This document shows positions 1-11,682 of a stretch of 64,000 bases of DNA, in pieces. Each line of letters starts with the position of its first letter. Within the stretch, counting starts at the first letter, position 1. Location: assembly GCF_900964775.1 (NCBI RefSeq), contig NC_041806.1, positions 43,698,586 through 43,762,585 of the forward strand, given 5' to 3'. Made by a program: the position numbers and the translations under genes. Origin of the DNA: Scleropages formosus. Its lineage: Eukaryota > Chordata > Actinopteri > Osteoglossiformes > Osteoglossidae. Below the pieces are notes generated by a model, which saw only the letters and a list, made by a program, of their open reading frames with translations, had not been told where the DNA came from and did no database searches.

Positions 1-875
1 GCCACCACCGGAGACCTGGGCGCTCTCGCTGCTACAGCAATCTGGTTTATACTCACATGTCAAACCTTCCATCTTGCTTTACCTTCTCCATGGGACTCTG
101 GAACTGCCAGTCTGCTGTGAGAAAAGCTGACTTCATACCAGCCTATGCCTCCCATCTCTCACTGGACCTCCTGGCCCTAACTGAAACCTGGATCACCCCA
201 GACAACTCAGCCACACCTGCAGCACTCTCTACTAACTACTCCTTCTCTCACACCTCTTGTTCCTCTGGCAGAGGTGGAGGCACAGGCCTGCTCATCTCTC
301 CCTAGTGGGAATATTCTGTTCTCTCTCTTCACCTGTGTGATCTGTCTTCCTTTGAATGGCATGCTGTCTCTATCACTGCCCCAATCACTCTTGTTGTGGT
401 TGTCCTTTATCGCTCTCCTGGCCCTCTTGGCCGCTTCCTGGATGACCTTGACATCTAGTTGAGCTCTCTGCCAGGGGACAACTCTCCACTGATTCTCCTG
501 GGTGACTTCAACCTGCATGTCGATGACATTCATGCAAGCAGCCTTCTGTTGCTCCTACAGTTCTTTGATCTCTCTCTGTTGCAATCCCCTGCTACTCACA
601 AAGCGGGCAACTGTCTTGACCTTGTATTTTCCCGCAACTGTGGCTGTCCTGTTCCCTTTCATGCCGCTGCATGTCTCTGACCACTTCTTCATTTCCTTTC
701 AACTCTCCCTCACTACTAACTCTTCATCTCTTCCTGGACCCGTTGTCACCTTTCGCCGTAACTTAAAATCTCTCTCACCTTCCTGCTTTGCCTCCGCTAC
801 TCTGGCCGCTCTCCCTTCTGCTCGACAATTCTCAGATCTATCTACAGATGATGCCACTAACACTTTCACTTTTTA
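1..875 (+). mobile_element. LINE fragment, endonuclease region (CR1/L2 superfamily)
   Basis: The translation from 57 to about 870 reads as an apurinic-type endonuclease of an L2/CR1-like LINE. It includes a LDLLALTETWI segment near the start, GDFNLH at about 500, and SDHFF near 675. The frame shifts between 305 and 459, so it is not functional. It ends abruptly near 870, before any reverse transcriptase core. The element continues off the left edge of the window. Confidence 0.75.
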
Positions 876-1786
876 GAGACAACAACCTGTCTCTAAATGT
901 CAGTAAAACTCAGGAGCTGATGATTGACTTCAGGAAACAGGATACGGTTCAGGCACCCATCTCCGTAGGAGGGGACATGGTAGAGAGGGTCAACAGCTTC
1001 AAATTCCTCGGGGTCACCCTCACTGCCAAACTCACATGGACTGAGCACACAGCATCGACCATCAAAAAGGCCCATCAATGCCTTCACTTCCTCAGGCGTC
1101 TGAAGAAAGTCAGGATGTCGACTACAATCTTCACCACTTTCTACAGGTGTGCTGTGGAGTCCGTCCTCACAGGGTGTATTACATCCTGGTGTGGCAGCTG
1201 CTCCATACAGGACAAAAAAGCCCTACAGAGGGTGGTCAAAAAGGCTCAGGAAATCATCGGCACACAGCTACCAGCAGTACAGGACACCTACACCACACGC
1301 TACCTCAGAATAACGATGCGCATCATGAGAAATCATAGTCACCCCACACGGGTACTTTTATCTTCCCTGCCATCTGCAAAATGACTTAGGTCTATTCAAA
1401 CCCGTACAACTAGGTACAGGAACAGCTTTTACCCCACTGCTGTAAGACTATACAACCTTAACCAATGTGCCACCTTTAGTAACAACAGTTGGACTGCTCC
1501 ACCCAAGCACATTGGTAAATTACACTGTCACCTTAAGCATTCTCATTCTTTCGTTCTGAGTTCTCTGACTGTCAGCTGGCATTATTGTTACTACTTTTAC
1601 CATTATTTATTCTTATTGCTGTCATTGCTGCTATTGTTATTTACTGTCATTGACACTGTTTTGTTTGTCATAGTTTTGTATGTGCAGTATTTCTATTGTC
1701 CTTGCCCATAGTCTGTGGAGAAGCATTCAGGAAGATTTTCATGATACATGTATATGGTACTTGTATCTATGACAATAAACTTGAAA
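876..1786 (+). mobile_element. LINE fragment, C-terminal reverse transcriptase and 3' UTR
   Basis: From 876 the translation gives LNVSKTQELMIDF, then FKFLGVTL and a segment ending LTGCITSWCGSC. This is the region after the YADD active site in L2/Rex1/Babar-type LINEs. The frame is stopped near 1384 but recognisable sequence continues to about 1460. The 3' end at about 1786 reads GACAATAAACTTGAAAC. The RT core is missing between this and the preceding block, so it is either an internally deleted copy or two neighbouring fragments. Confidence 0.7.
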
Positions 1787-2082
1787 CTTTCACATGCAAA
1801 TATATCAAAACAGTAGTGAAACTGTGTTAATGGATGTTGTTACAGTTATTTCATGCCCTGTTCTACCTTGTGTTTGGAGAGAATTAGAAAATGGCTTTAA
1901 AACACAACTTTTCTACAAATATTTTTCCGGATACACTTCAGAGTGAATTCATGGCTGTAAAACAATTTCCATGTTATGATATCGGTCACTAATTTTAAAT
2001 GCAATACAAAGGATATGTACTTATTATGTACTTGTACATTCTTATTGAATATCTTCAGTGTTTTTCCCTTCCAGAAATAACA

Positions 2083-2312
2083 AGGGACAGCTGGTAACTT
2101 AGTGGTAATGGATACTGTCTTTGCGCCAAAATAGGCCAGGTTTGATTCCTACTTCTGGCCATTGCACTCCTGAGCAGGAAATTTACCCTATATTACTCAG
2201 GTAATGATTTCGCAGCTTCACAAATGAGTACATAAGAGTTGTAAGTACCTTAACATTGTAAGTCTCTTTGGAGAAAAAATTCAGCTAAATGAGTCAATAT
2301 AAATGCCTTCTA
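2083..2312 (+). mobile_element. SINE-B copy (tRNA-derived, L2-type tail)
   Basis: The head reads AGCTGGTAACTTAGTGGTAATGG with a B-box-like GGTTTGATTCC. The tail (TTGTAAGTCTCTTTGGAG then CAGCTAAATGAGTCAATATAAATG) is the L2/HE1-like end shared by other copies at 9587, 20590, 20981, 31045 and 59290. It is an old copy, shared with duplication copy B. Confidence 0.65.
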
Positions 2313-3736
2313 GGAAACTCTGGTCATGTGTTTGACTTTTCCGTATACTGCTTGTTGACTATTTCCCACATCCCAAATAAACTGCTCCACATTGCTTTGT
2401 TGATTATGATTTAGACAACCACAACATTCAAATAACTTTATGATTGCATAATACTTGTAAACATTATAGATGTAACACTATTGACCAAGCTGCTGTATTA
2501 TTGCTGTTAATATTTTGACCCCCAGGAAGTGACATTTTATTGCACCACTGTTAAATACAGTATAAATATTTCATCAATGGGTGTGGGAGTGTAGATAATT
2601 TTTTGATTGCATGAGGCAATCTGGTGAGGTTTCTCAGTGCATGCACCTTCTTGAAATGAGATATGAAGATCATAAGCAGCACACTTCCGTGGATTGTCAT
2701 CACTGATATCTCACATTAAAAAAAAATCTAGCTACTTCACATGATTGTTATTGAAGAAAGGCACATAAATACAGAACACATTTATTTCCTTCAGACTTAC
2801 ACAGTTAAATTTGAAAAATGCACAATTCAAAGATAATGAAATGAAGCAGTGTTGAATTCAGCCAACTGATTGAGGGTTTGTTTGAGAGAGAAGTACTAAT
2901 TACTTGCTATAAAAATCACCAGCAACACCAAGGGCAACACTTAAGTGACGCTGTGCAGCTTTTTTATAAATGCGGACGTACTAATATGCTATTATCCACT
3001 TGGTACTGAAAGTCACTATTTCTTGAAGAGTCTGTGGAGTCATGCTTGTGTGTCCACTGAGCAATGAGAGAATTGTCTATTTAACATTTATTCAATTATA
3101 AAAGCAAAAATGCTTCTGAGAGGCTAGATTTGGTTAACTGTCTAAATTTTGCCTCATTTCATAACCTTTTTCAACATCTCTTAATGTTCTGCAAGGAATG
3201 TATTGTAATCTATACATTGTTAAAATGAATTGTGAGCTCTGCGTTTGTGTTTAAAACAGTAATGTGAGCAAAAAGGGTTCTGACACCAATAATAAACTGC
3301 TTTTTTTGCCTTCCAGTGTCACACTTGATGTAACATATAGAGATTTTATTTTCGTACAAGAAGTATACAGTTTATTAGTTTTCATATAAGTGGATTACCT
3401 GTATTAACAGGAAAGAAATGAAAAATCTGGTGTATTGTCAGGAATTTTTTCTAAAAAAATTCTTCTGATATTTTTTCATGTTCTTGTCTAGAGTATGAGA
3501 CAAATGTTGCCTTTTAAAATTTTACAAAGCAAAACTGTTTTGTTTGTAGGTCGAGCATTCCCACATAAGTTTATGTGAGAATAAACTACAATTCCCCGTT
3601 CATTATTGAGTTTGACCACTTCCCGGTTTCTATACATTCAGACATGCAAGGTACAATGGTAGAACAGTTTAATCCTGACATATTTTTCCCACAGGATATG
3701 ACCAGAAATTTAAACAATTCAAACACACACAGGTAA

Positions 3737-4771
3737 TCATCTTTCAGGAAAAACATTGAAGTCTGAAGAATGAGGAGTGAAAATCTTCAAAGTTACAATA
3801 AATTTCAGTGACTTTTGAAACCATGGGTAAAACAAGGCATAGATAATCGGATTTAAAGTGGAATTGAAATAACCCAACCAGACAAGCACTTCAAAGACAA
3901 TTGAAGGAGTGCCAAAATTAATATAGGGGTCAATAACTGAGTTTATAAAGAAAGGCATCCAGCAAAGAAAGAAAACCCCCAGAACTATACCAAGAGTTCT
4001 TGCAGCTTTTCGCTCCGAACTGTGATTCTTTCTGATGGTGTTTTCCGTATTCATGTGTGCTTGGTGGCTGTTGTCCCCAAGACGTCTAACATGCTGTCTG
4101 GCAACTAAAAATATTTTAGCATATACACCCATCATAACAGAAAATGATAAGAAAAATTCAGTTGTTGAATCTAGGGCTGCCCACAATGCATTGAACAGCA
4201 GGTTGCAACTTCCCAAACAATTTATCAAGGCAATATATTCTTCCAGTCCTGCCACATTTGCTTTTGTGTAAAGGAGGCTGTATGAATAGGCAGCAGCAAC
4301 TCCCCAGCTGAGAAATATCATGAGCCATGCCACAGGGATGGTTATTGTGGTGGGATATCGAAGAGGATTGCACACAGCTTGGTATCGATCAATAGCAATG
4401 GAAATCAGGTGGAAGATAGAGACGCATGTCAGGAACTGATCAAAAGTTGAATGCAGCAGGCAGAAGGCCTCCCCAAAGTACCAGCAGCCTTCAATGGTCC
4501 GTATTGCACTAAAAGGCATGACGAGAATCCCTACCAGTAAGTCAGCCATTGCCAAGGACATGATCAACATGTTTGCTGGTGTATGCAGCTGTCTGAAATG
4601 TGCAATGGACACCAATACCACCAAGTTCCCTGTTACAGTGACAGCTGACCCCAAGGCAAAGAATGCATAGAGGGCAGCGTAGGCTGCAGCACTGTGGATG
4701 TATTTAGTGCATGTTCTGTTAGATGCTGGGTAGCAGTACTGCTCTGCGTCTGGCTCTCGCGATATATTCAT
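3737..4771 (-). CDS. taar13-like: Gene 1: TAAR13-like diamine olfactory receptor
   Basis: This is a seven-helix amine receptor of 344 aa, expected in the cilia membrane of olfactory neurons and coupled to G-olf. The start is the ATG at 4771; in-frame GTG codons further 5' sit at a splice acceptor (exon begins at 4801). N-glycosylation sites are N2 and N18. Asp111 (3.32), DRY 128-130, CWMP 270-273 and the TAAR signature NSTLNPIIY with PWF in TM7 are all present. Asp201 in TM5 matches position 5.42. Together the Asp3.32 and Asp5.42 pair is the di-cation motif of zebrafish TAAR13c, the cadaverine receptor, whose numbering is offset by one (112 and 202). Length and C-terminus match that family. 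A diamine ligand is inferred. Gene 2 is a close duplicate. Confidence 0.93.
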   Translation of the reverse strand: MNISREPDAEQYCYPASNRTCTKYIHSAAAYAALYAFFALGSAVTVTGNLVVLVSIAHFRQLHTPANMLIMSLAMADLLVGILVMPFSAIRTIEGCWYFGEAFCLLHSTFDQFLTCVSIFHLISIAIDRYQAVCNPLRYPTTITIPVAWLMIFLSWGVAAAYSYSLLYTKANVAGLEEYIALINCLGSCNLLFNALWAALDSTTEFFLSFSVMMGVYAKIFLVARQHVRRLGDNSHQAHMNTENTIRKNHSSERKAARTLGIVLGVFFLCWMPFFINSVIDPYINFGTPSIVFEVLVWLGYFNSTLNPIIYALFYPWFQKSLKFIVTLKIFTPHSSDFNVFPER

Positions 4772-4876
4772 TGTAAACCTTATGTAGTCATGCCTTCTCA
4801 CCTGACAGCAAAAAACAAAAAGGAATTGACTGCAGAAAAAGTTGTTTGAAAGTCCTGGCTTCCTGGAAGTTTTTAC

Positions 4877-5005
4877 AATTCATAAGATCATTTGTCTCTC
4901 TTGTTGAAGAACCATGCTCTTTATACACTTGATGTCTGTTGAGGGACATCCCCTTTGAGACAAACAAACCTATGATGACAGGTCATGCAGCAAGTGCATG
5001 CAAAT
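4877..5005 (-). promoter_or_regulatory. Promoter and noncoding first exon of gene 1
   Basis: On the minus strand there is an octamer ATGCAAAT-type site (4998-5005), an O/E-like site (TCTCAAAGGGGA, 4949-4960) and TATAAAG (4919-4925). A plausible GTAAAA splice donor follows (GT at 4875-4876), giving a first exon of roughly 15-20 nt joined to the acceptor at 4802. The same order and spacing recur in genes 2, 3 and 4. Confidence 0.6.
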
Positions 5006-5294
5006 TCTGAAAAATGTAGTAAGATCATAGGATGCTGTGTTTGTCTCTTGTGGTTTTGGAAACGTTGCATGCAGGCAAAGCCCTGAATCTAACCTTAATG
5101 ATTTGGTAACAAGAACAAAGTGCTGCATGATGTTCTTGGCCTTTATTCTCTTAACCTTTTGTGTTTCCTGTGTGCATTTTGTACACATTTGCAGTCACAG
5201 CTTTGTCACTTGCTATTAAGTCAAATTAGAAAATTATGGCAAGTGGAGCCAACATCTGTATAACTGACTGTCTAGAACCTCAGCTAAAAGAAAA

Positions 5295-5296
<2 letters not shown>

Positions 5297-5339
<43 letters not shown>

Positions 5340-5492
5340 TCTGAAGCTGCTTGTCCCAAGTGGTGTCCCGGCGAACCGGAGCCTAACCTGGCAACACAGG
5401 GTGCGAGGGAGGAGGGGACACACCCAGGACGAGACGCCAGGCCGTCACAAGACACCAGAGAGTGGGAAACGGCTAAGCCCGCTGCGCCACTT
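5297..5492 (-). mobile_element. SINE-A copy with (CA)n end
   Basis: This is a reverse-oriented SINE-A: the (CA) run at 5297-5338 is its microsatellite tail, followed by CTTGTCCCA and GGGACACACCCAGGACG. The B-box part is shortened, while the head GTGGCGCAG is kept (GCGCCAC at 5484-5490). It is absent from duplication copy B. Confidence 0.8.
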
Positions 5493-5725
5493 AGCATGTT
5501 TTAGATAGAGTTAATTCTACGAAGATTGAGAAGCAGTTACCTAAAACAACTCCCTGTTGGAATGTTATAAAATTAAAAAGTAATATGCAAATAGACATGC
5601 AAAAGATGAAAATCTGGATGTTTTAACAAGGATTTCAGATTTGTGGCTTTGTTTTTATGGTCATTGTTTTTGACAGCTCAATCCTCACTTGGAAACTTAT
5701 AACACAAGATGTTTGGAAGGTCCCA

Positions 5726-5850
5726 GTAGCAGCTGGTTGCATAGTGGTTAGAGTTGCTCCCCTTAAGATTTGTTTTATCCTGTGTTACAACTTGCATTGC
5801 AATACCTTGCCGAATCACACTGACAAAATCATGACAGAATTTTGCTGTAC
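5726..5850 (+). mobile_element. SINE-B head fragment
   Basis: AGCAGCTGGTTGCATAGTGG followed by TTAGAGTTGCTCCCCTT matches the tRNA-like head of SINE-B; the rest has diverged. The copy at 13605 in duplication copy B is its paralogue. Confidence 0.5.
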
Positions 5851-5978
5851 ACATTAATAACATAACACTCCCTGATGGCCATTTGTTTTTATTCCAGTGT
5901 GGTATTCAGCATGAACTGGAATTTCTAGAAGTTTACACATATTCACAATGAATGTTTATGTTTCAGTATTTTGTCTAC

Positions 5979-7455
5979 ATTTACGTACATTAGTGTATTA
6001 GCAGATGCTTTTCTCCACAGCAACGTACATCTCATAGAAAATACAATTTCTGCATTAGCAGAGCCATAGTTGCAGACATGTGATTAAATACAGTTAGTTT
6101 CTTTCCATAGGGGGGCGCGGTGGCGCAGTGGGTTGGACTGGGTCCTGCTTTCTGGTGGGTCTGGGGTTTGAATCCTGCTTGGGGTGCCTTGCGACGGACT
6201 GGGGTCCCGTCCTGGGTGTGTCCCCTCCAGCCTTACGCCCTGAGTTGCTGGGTTAGGCTCCGCGACCCCATATGGGACAAGCAGTTCAGAAAATGTGTGT
6301 GTGTAGTTTCTTTCCACCATATGCACTCATGTCCATTGTGAGTAGCTGCATAAAACTCAGAATATTGATGATTCCAGATCAACTTCTTACTTTTTTGTTT
6401 GAGATACACAGACATTTACGTACATTACAGGAGTAGATGTGTAAAGGCTTATCTGGGCATGATCTAAAAGTTATGGTGCATGAACATTTACACCTTACAT
6501 GAACTGAAGTGATCATAGGGAAAGTGAATTTTCAGACCCTTTTTAAATGTGGACAGAGTTTCAGCAGGTCTGAGTAAGAGGGGGAGATCTTTCCACCACA
6601 ATGGAGCCAGAACCGAGAAACTCCGTCCTTTACCTTTTGTGCGTGGAATCACCAAGCAGGCAGATGTGGAAGAGTCTGTTTGGGTCTGGTTGTGGGTGGA
6701 GCAGTTTATCAAGTCTTGTAGATAGCTGGGAGCAGTTGTGTTGATGCATTTGTAGGCTATAACCAGGGTCTTAAATTTGACCTGGGTGGCTATAGGAAGC
6801 CAGTGCAAAAAAATGAATAGAGGAGACACAAGTCAAACGGCAAGTCAAACAACTTGGGCAGCCATGTTTTGTATCAGCTGCAGAGGTTTGATGGCAGTAG
6901 CGGGAAGACTACACAGGAGAAAGCTGCAGTAGTCTCGACGGGGTGTCACCATGGCCTGGACAAGTAATTGGACAGAGTCTGTTGTGAGGTACGGACGGAT
7001 CCTGCAGATGTCATGCATGCAGGATGTATCTGCAGGTCTGGGTTGTGACTTTGATGTGATGAGAGAGGTAAATTTGAGTCGATCGTGACTCCCAGACTCT
7101 TAGCCGAGGAGGTAGGCAAAATGAGTGACGTATCCAGTTTGATTGAGAGATTGTGACAGGAAGACAGGCCAGCTGGGAGGTGTAGGATCTCTGTTTTGGA
7201 GAGGCTGAGTTGGAAATGGTGATCAGACATCCATGCAGAGACGTTTGACATACAGGCAGCAATGCACATGGAATTGTCTGATGCTCCAGGTGGAAAGGAG
7301 AGGAAGAGCTGGGTATCATCAGCATAGCAGTGGTATTTGAATCCATAGGAGCCGATGACAGGGCTGAGGGAGGAGGAGTAGATTGAGAAGAGCAGAGGGC
7401 CCAGTACCAAGCACTGCGGGAAACCAGTTGAGAGAAACAGAGGAGAACGGGAGCC
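5979..7455 (-). mobile_element. L2-clade LINE fragment, reverse strand
   Basis: The minus-strand translation at 7410-6946 contains [12 protein letters not shown] and then YADDTQLF, the reverse transcriptase active site. 6829-6488 gives the C-terminal LHWLPI and TLSTFKKGLK segments. The 3' UTR runs to about 5979, ending in a tail (GCAGATGCTTTTCTCCA on the plus strand) also seen at 7480. Frame breaks separate the pieces. A SINE-A is nested in the 3' UTR. The 5' part of the LINE is missing. Confidence 0.8.
6108..6303 (+). mobile_element. SINE-A copy nested in LINE 3' UTR
   Basis: A complete SINE-A: head GGTGGCGCAGTGGGTTGGAC, B-box-like GGTTTGAATCC, GACTGGGGTCCCGTCCTGGG core, GGGACAAGC and a short (GT) tail. 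It is flanked by 13 bp target-site duplications TAGTTTCTTTCCA at 6095-6107 and 6304-6316. Confidence 0.9.
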
Positions 7456-7465
7456 CCGTCAGATA

Positions 7466-8255
7466 TTTACATTTATTCGTTTTAGCAGATACTTTTCTCC
7501 AAAGTGACATACATCTCAGCAAAAATACAATTTGTGCATTACATTAAGAGAAAGAGACACAGCTACAGACATGTGACTCTTAAGTAAACGTAGTTTGTTA
7601 CCTTCCACTTGATGCACTGATGTTCATCGCTCGAGTAGCTGCATAAAACTCAGAATAGATGAATCCTGATAACCTTCAAATAATTTTTTTTTTTTTATAA
7701 TAACACACACAATCGCATACAATGCCAGAGTAGTGGCTGTATAAAGGCTTATCTGGGGATGCTCATGAAGTTATGGTGCATGAACATTTACAGCTTACTT
7801 GAGCTGATAAGATCTTGAGCGAAATGGGTCCGGAAAAGGTGAGTTTTCAGACCCTTCTTGAATGTAGACAGAGTTTCTGCAGTTCTGAGTGAGAGGGGAA
7901 GGTCATTCTGCCACAATGGAGCTAGAACCGAGAACCTCCGTATTTTACCTTTTGTACGCGGGACCACCAAGCGAGCAGAAGTAGACGAGCGAAGGAGTCT
8001 AGCTGGGGTGTAGCGGTTGATCAAGTCCTGTAAATTGCTGGGAGCAGTTCTACTGATGCATTTATAGACAATAACCAGGGTCTTGAATTTGATCTGGCCA
8101 GTTATAAGAAGTCAGTGTAGAGAAATGAGTGGAGGAGATACGTGGGAATGCTTCGGAAAATTTAACACAAGTCGAGCAGCAGCATTCTGTATCAGCTGCA
8201 GAGGTTTGATGGCAGCAGCAGGAAGGCCACACAGGAGGAGGGAGTTGCAGTAGTC

Positions 8256-8257
<2 letters not shown>
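7466..8257 (-). mobile_element. Second L2-clade LINE 3' fragment, reverse strand
   Basis: Minus-strand translation at 8024-7788 reads TSARLVVPRTKGKIRRFSVL and ends TLSTFKKGLKTHLF. Plus-strand LINE 3' UTR sequence from 7466 matches the 5979-6490 part of the preceding copy. The 5' end at about 8257 reads LDYCNSLL in the minus frame and abuts a (TG) microsatellite. It belongs to the same LINE family as 5979-7455. Confidence 0.8.

Positions 8258-8333
<76 letters not shown>
8258..8333. repeat. (TG)n microsatellite
   Basis: About 38 uninterrupted TG units lie at the junction between the LINE fragment and duplicated spacer. Confidence 0.95.
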
Positions 8334-8334
<1 letters not shown>

Positions 8335-8336
<2 letters not shown>

Positions 8337-9320
8337 ATGATACAATAATATGTGAGTTGAGGGACTTCGAGATAATCTTGTTCTTACAGAAAATGTAATG
8401 TTACTGTAGTACCTGTGACCCAGTACTACAGTTTTGAATACATTTCTAATTAAGGCACATTCACATTGTCCTAAGTGGGAGAAAATAGCTGAATATTTGA
8501 GTTAGTTACATTTTGTGAAAATAGGACTGCATGTTATTGACCCTCTCCATTGACAGCCTCCATTGTTTTCAGGGTTACAATGAATAAAAATAACTTATAG
8601 TCAGTGCTTCCATTTAATGCTAATAATGAATTAAGAAAAAATACAAATAAATTGAAGAAAGAAATATATAAAACTGCAATAAGAAATACTGAAATAATTT
8701 CACAACAGTTTATAGTAAAAGGGGGAAATATATATTCATGTATTTTACCAGTTGTTCATACATGATTATTTTTCACATCAAGTTAATTGTGTCAGATTTG
8801 AGATTAGTGGTTAGATGGTTATGCTCAGTATGTTTAATAGGGCTACTAATTCCTGGAAACTGCAGTGTAATTGAAGGAAGAGCAACTATTACACATCAAC
8901 GATTCTTGCAGCTCTTCTTGCACCTACATGACCTGCAGAAAAGAAAGTGTAGTATCATTGCTTTTCCTTCAGGTGGTGCTAATTAACCACAAAAACTTGC
9001 ATCGTGTATTGTAAGGGACACTATTCAGTATTTCTGTTGCCGGTAAACATTCAAAAATTGGAAAAAAAAAATAAATTTGAAATATGTGTGCTTATTTTTT
9101 TTCAATTTGATGAAAGTGTTAGTTAAAGGAGACATTTGTTCCAGTAAAGACTGAGGATAAACATACATGCAAAATATTTGAGAATGAGTGTTTAGGTGCC
9201 TTTCAGTTGCAACTGTATCAAAGCAATGGTGAAACTGTATTATTGGATCTTGTTACAGTTCTTCCAGGCCCTATTCTACCACGTGTCTGGAGAGGATTAG
9301 GCAATGGCTTTAAAACACAA
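8335..9320. repeat. Duplicated intergenic spacer, copy of 15962-16945
   Basis: This spacer matches the sequence upstream of gene 3 at about 95% by eye, including small AT-rich tracts. It shows that duplication unit B once extended further left, toward where a TAAR1-like gene would lie by analogy. No gene is seen in it. Confidence 0.8.
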
Positions 9321-9586
9321 CTTTTATGCAAATGTAAGCAGTTTTTCTCAGATACACTTCAGAATGACTTAATTGAATTTAAAACAATTTTTATGTTATG
9401 ATATGGGTCATTAATTTTAAATGCAGTAGACGGGATATCTACATGAAAGGCTGTACTATTAGACTTGGAGGATTATTGCTTAGAGGATTATAAGTGGTTT
9501 GATTTGTTCTAATGAAAACTAATGTTAATGAAAATACATACTTATTAAACATCTTCAGTGTTATCCCCTTCCATCTATAACTAGAG

Positions 9587-9810
9587 ACAGCTGGTAACGT
9601 ACTGGTAATAGCTACTGCTTTGCGCCCAATGGTGCCAGATTTGATCTCCACTTCTGGCCTTTGCACCCCTGAGCAAGGGATTTACCCTAAATTACTCAGG
9701 TAAAAATCACTCAGCTCCATAAATGTGTATGTAATCATAAGTCCCTTAACAGTGTAAGTCACTTTGGAGGAAAAAGTCAGCTAAATGAGTCAGTGTAAAT
9801 GCCTTCCAGG
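9587..9810 (+). mobile_element. SINE-B copy, paralogue of 2083-2312
   Basis: Same head (AGCTGGTAACGTACTGGTAA) and L2-type tail as the copy in duplication A, so the insertion predates that duplication. Confidence 0.65.
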
Positions 9811-10228
9811 AAAATCTGGTTATGTGTTTGACTTTGCCATATACTGCTTGTTTACTATTTCCTACATCCCAAATTAACTGCCCCACGCTCCTTTGTTGAT
9901 TATGATTGGAAGAACCATAACATTAAAATAACTTTATGTTAGCATAATACTTGTAAACATTACAAACCTAACAGTATTGACCAAGCTGCTGTATTATTCC
10001 TTTGTTGCTAATATTTTAGCCCCCAAAAAGTGACGTGTTATTACACCACTGTTAAATATAAATGATATTTCAGCAATGAATGTGGGAGTGTAGATAATTT
10101 TGTGACTGCATGAAGAAATCTGCTGAGGTTTCTCAGTGCATGCACCTTCTTGAAATGAGATATGAAGATTATAAGCAGCACGCTTGCAAGTATTGTCGTC
10201 ACTGATATCTCTCGCACGCGCAGCAGTT

Positions 10229-10425
10229 TGGGGGCATGGTGGCGCATATGGTTTAGCTGGCTCCTGCTGTGTGGTGGGTCTGGGGTTCAAGTCTTCTTGG
10301 GGTGCCTTGCGACAGACTGGTGTCCTGGCCTGAGTGTGCCCCCTCCCCCTCCAGCCTTCTGCCTTGCGTTGGTGGGTTAGGCTCTGGATGCCATGACCTT
10401 GCTTGGGACAAGCTGTTTCAAACAA
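10229..10425 (+). mobile_element. SINE-A copy
   Basis: Diverged SINE-A with head GGGGGCATGGTGGCGCATAT, core GCCTTGCGACAGACTGGTGT and GGGACAAGC end, without a long tail. Copy A of the duplication (near 2710) lacks it, so it is a private insertion. Confidence 0.85.
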
Positions 10426-11109
10426 TACATGTATTTCATATGAAGGTTACTGAGGGCATGCACAGAAATAAAAATCACATTTGTTTCCTTCAGACTTACA
10501 CAGTTAAATCTGAAAAATGCACAATTCAAAGATACTTAAATGAAGCAGGGAAAAATTCAGTCAACTGACTGAGGGTTGGTTTCTGAAAGAAGTACTAATA
10601 CCTTGGTATAAAAATCACCAGAAACACCAAGTGCAAACACTGAAGTGATGATTTACAGCTCTTTTATTAATTCAGATGTACAAATATGCTATTATCCACT
10701 TGGTATTGAAAGTTACTGCTGAACATTTTTTAAAGAGTCTGCGGCGTCATGCTTTTGTGTCCACTGAGCAATGAGAAAATTGTCTATTTAACATTCCTTC
10801 AATTTTAAAAGCAAAAATCCCTTTGAGAGACTAGATTTGGTTAACTTCCTCTACTTTGTCTTATTTTATAACCTTTTTCAACATCTCAGTGTTTTGCAAG
10901 GGATGTATTGTAATCTATACATTGTTAAAATGAATTGTGAGCTCTGTGTTTGTGTTTAAAACAGTAATGTGAGCAAAAAGGGTTCTGACACCAGTAATAA
11001 ACTGCTTTTTTTTCCTTTGCAGTGTCAGACTTGATATAACATATAGAGATTTTATTTTGGTACAAGTAGTATACAGTTTATTACTTTTCTTATAAGCTGA
11101 TTATTTGTA

Positions 11110-11304
11110 GGGCCGGGTTGCGGTGGCGCAGCAGGTTTGGCCTGTGTTTGCTCTCTGGTGGGTGTGGGGATTGAGTCCTGCTTGTTCTCCCATGTCAAGC
11201 ACTGGTGGCCTGTCTTAGATGTGTCCCCTTACACCCTGCGTTTCCGGGTTGGCTCCAGCTCGCTATGACCCCACTCGGGACAAGTGGTCTCAGATGATGT
11301 GTGT
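11110..11304 (+). mobile_element. SINE-A copy
   Basis: Diverged SINE-A flanked by 11 bp target-site duplications GATTATTTGTA (11099-11109 and 11305-11315). The equivalent position in copy A (about 3395) is the empty site. Confidence 0.88.
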
Positions 11305-11682
11305 GATTATTTGTATTAGCACGAAACAAATGAAAGATTCCAAAGATTATGGTATATTGTCAGGTATTGAAAAAAAAAATCTTCTTGATATTTTTTTATG
11401 TTCTTGTCCTGAGCATGAGACAAATGTTGCCTTCTAGAAATTGACAAAGCAAAATTGTTTCTGTGTGGGTCTAGCATTCCCACATAAGTTTATGTGAGAA
11501 ATGTATACTGCCACCAGAATAATAAGCCACAATTCCCTGTTTATTATTGAGTTTGACCACTTCCCAGTTTCTATACATTCAGACACGCAAGGTACAATGG
11601 TAGAACAGTTTAATCCTGACATATATTTTCCCACAGGATATAACCAGAAATTTAAACAATTCACACACATACAGGTAATCAA

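Larger units (their letters stand above)
1795..5978. repeat. Tandem segmental duplication, copy A (TAAR13-like unit)
   Basis: This stretch aligns along its length with 9190-13875 at a period near 7.9 kb. Identity by eye is about 85-90% in the flanks and higher in and around the gene. It holds gene 1. It lacks the SINE-A copies found at 10229 and 11110 in copy B, and carries its own SINE-A at 5297 that B lacks. Its left edge abuts LINE debris. Confidence 0.85.

Noticed and set aside
4772-4801. N-terminal extension of genes 1 and 2 from a GTG codon
   Set aside because: GTG starts are not expected in fish nuclear genes, the codon sits at the splice acceptor, and the ATG used matches the length of known TAAR13 proteins.
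5236-5508. A CRISPR-like or tandem array from repeated (CA) and (TG) tracts
   Set aside because: These are simple microsatellite ends of SINEs with no spacer-repeat structure, in vertebrate DNA.
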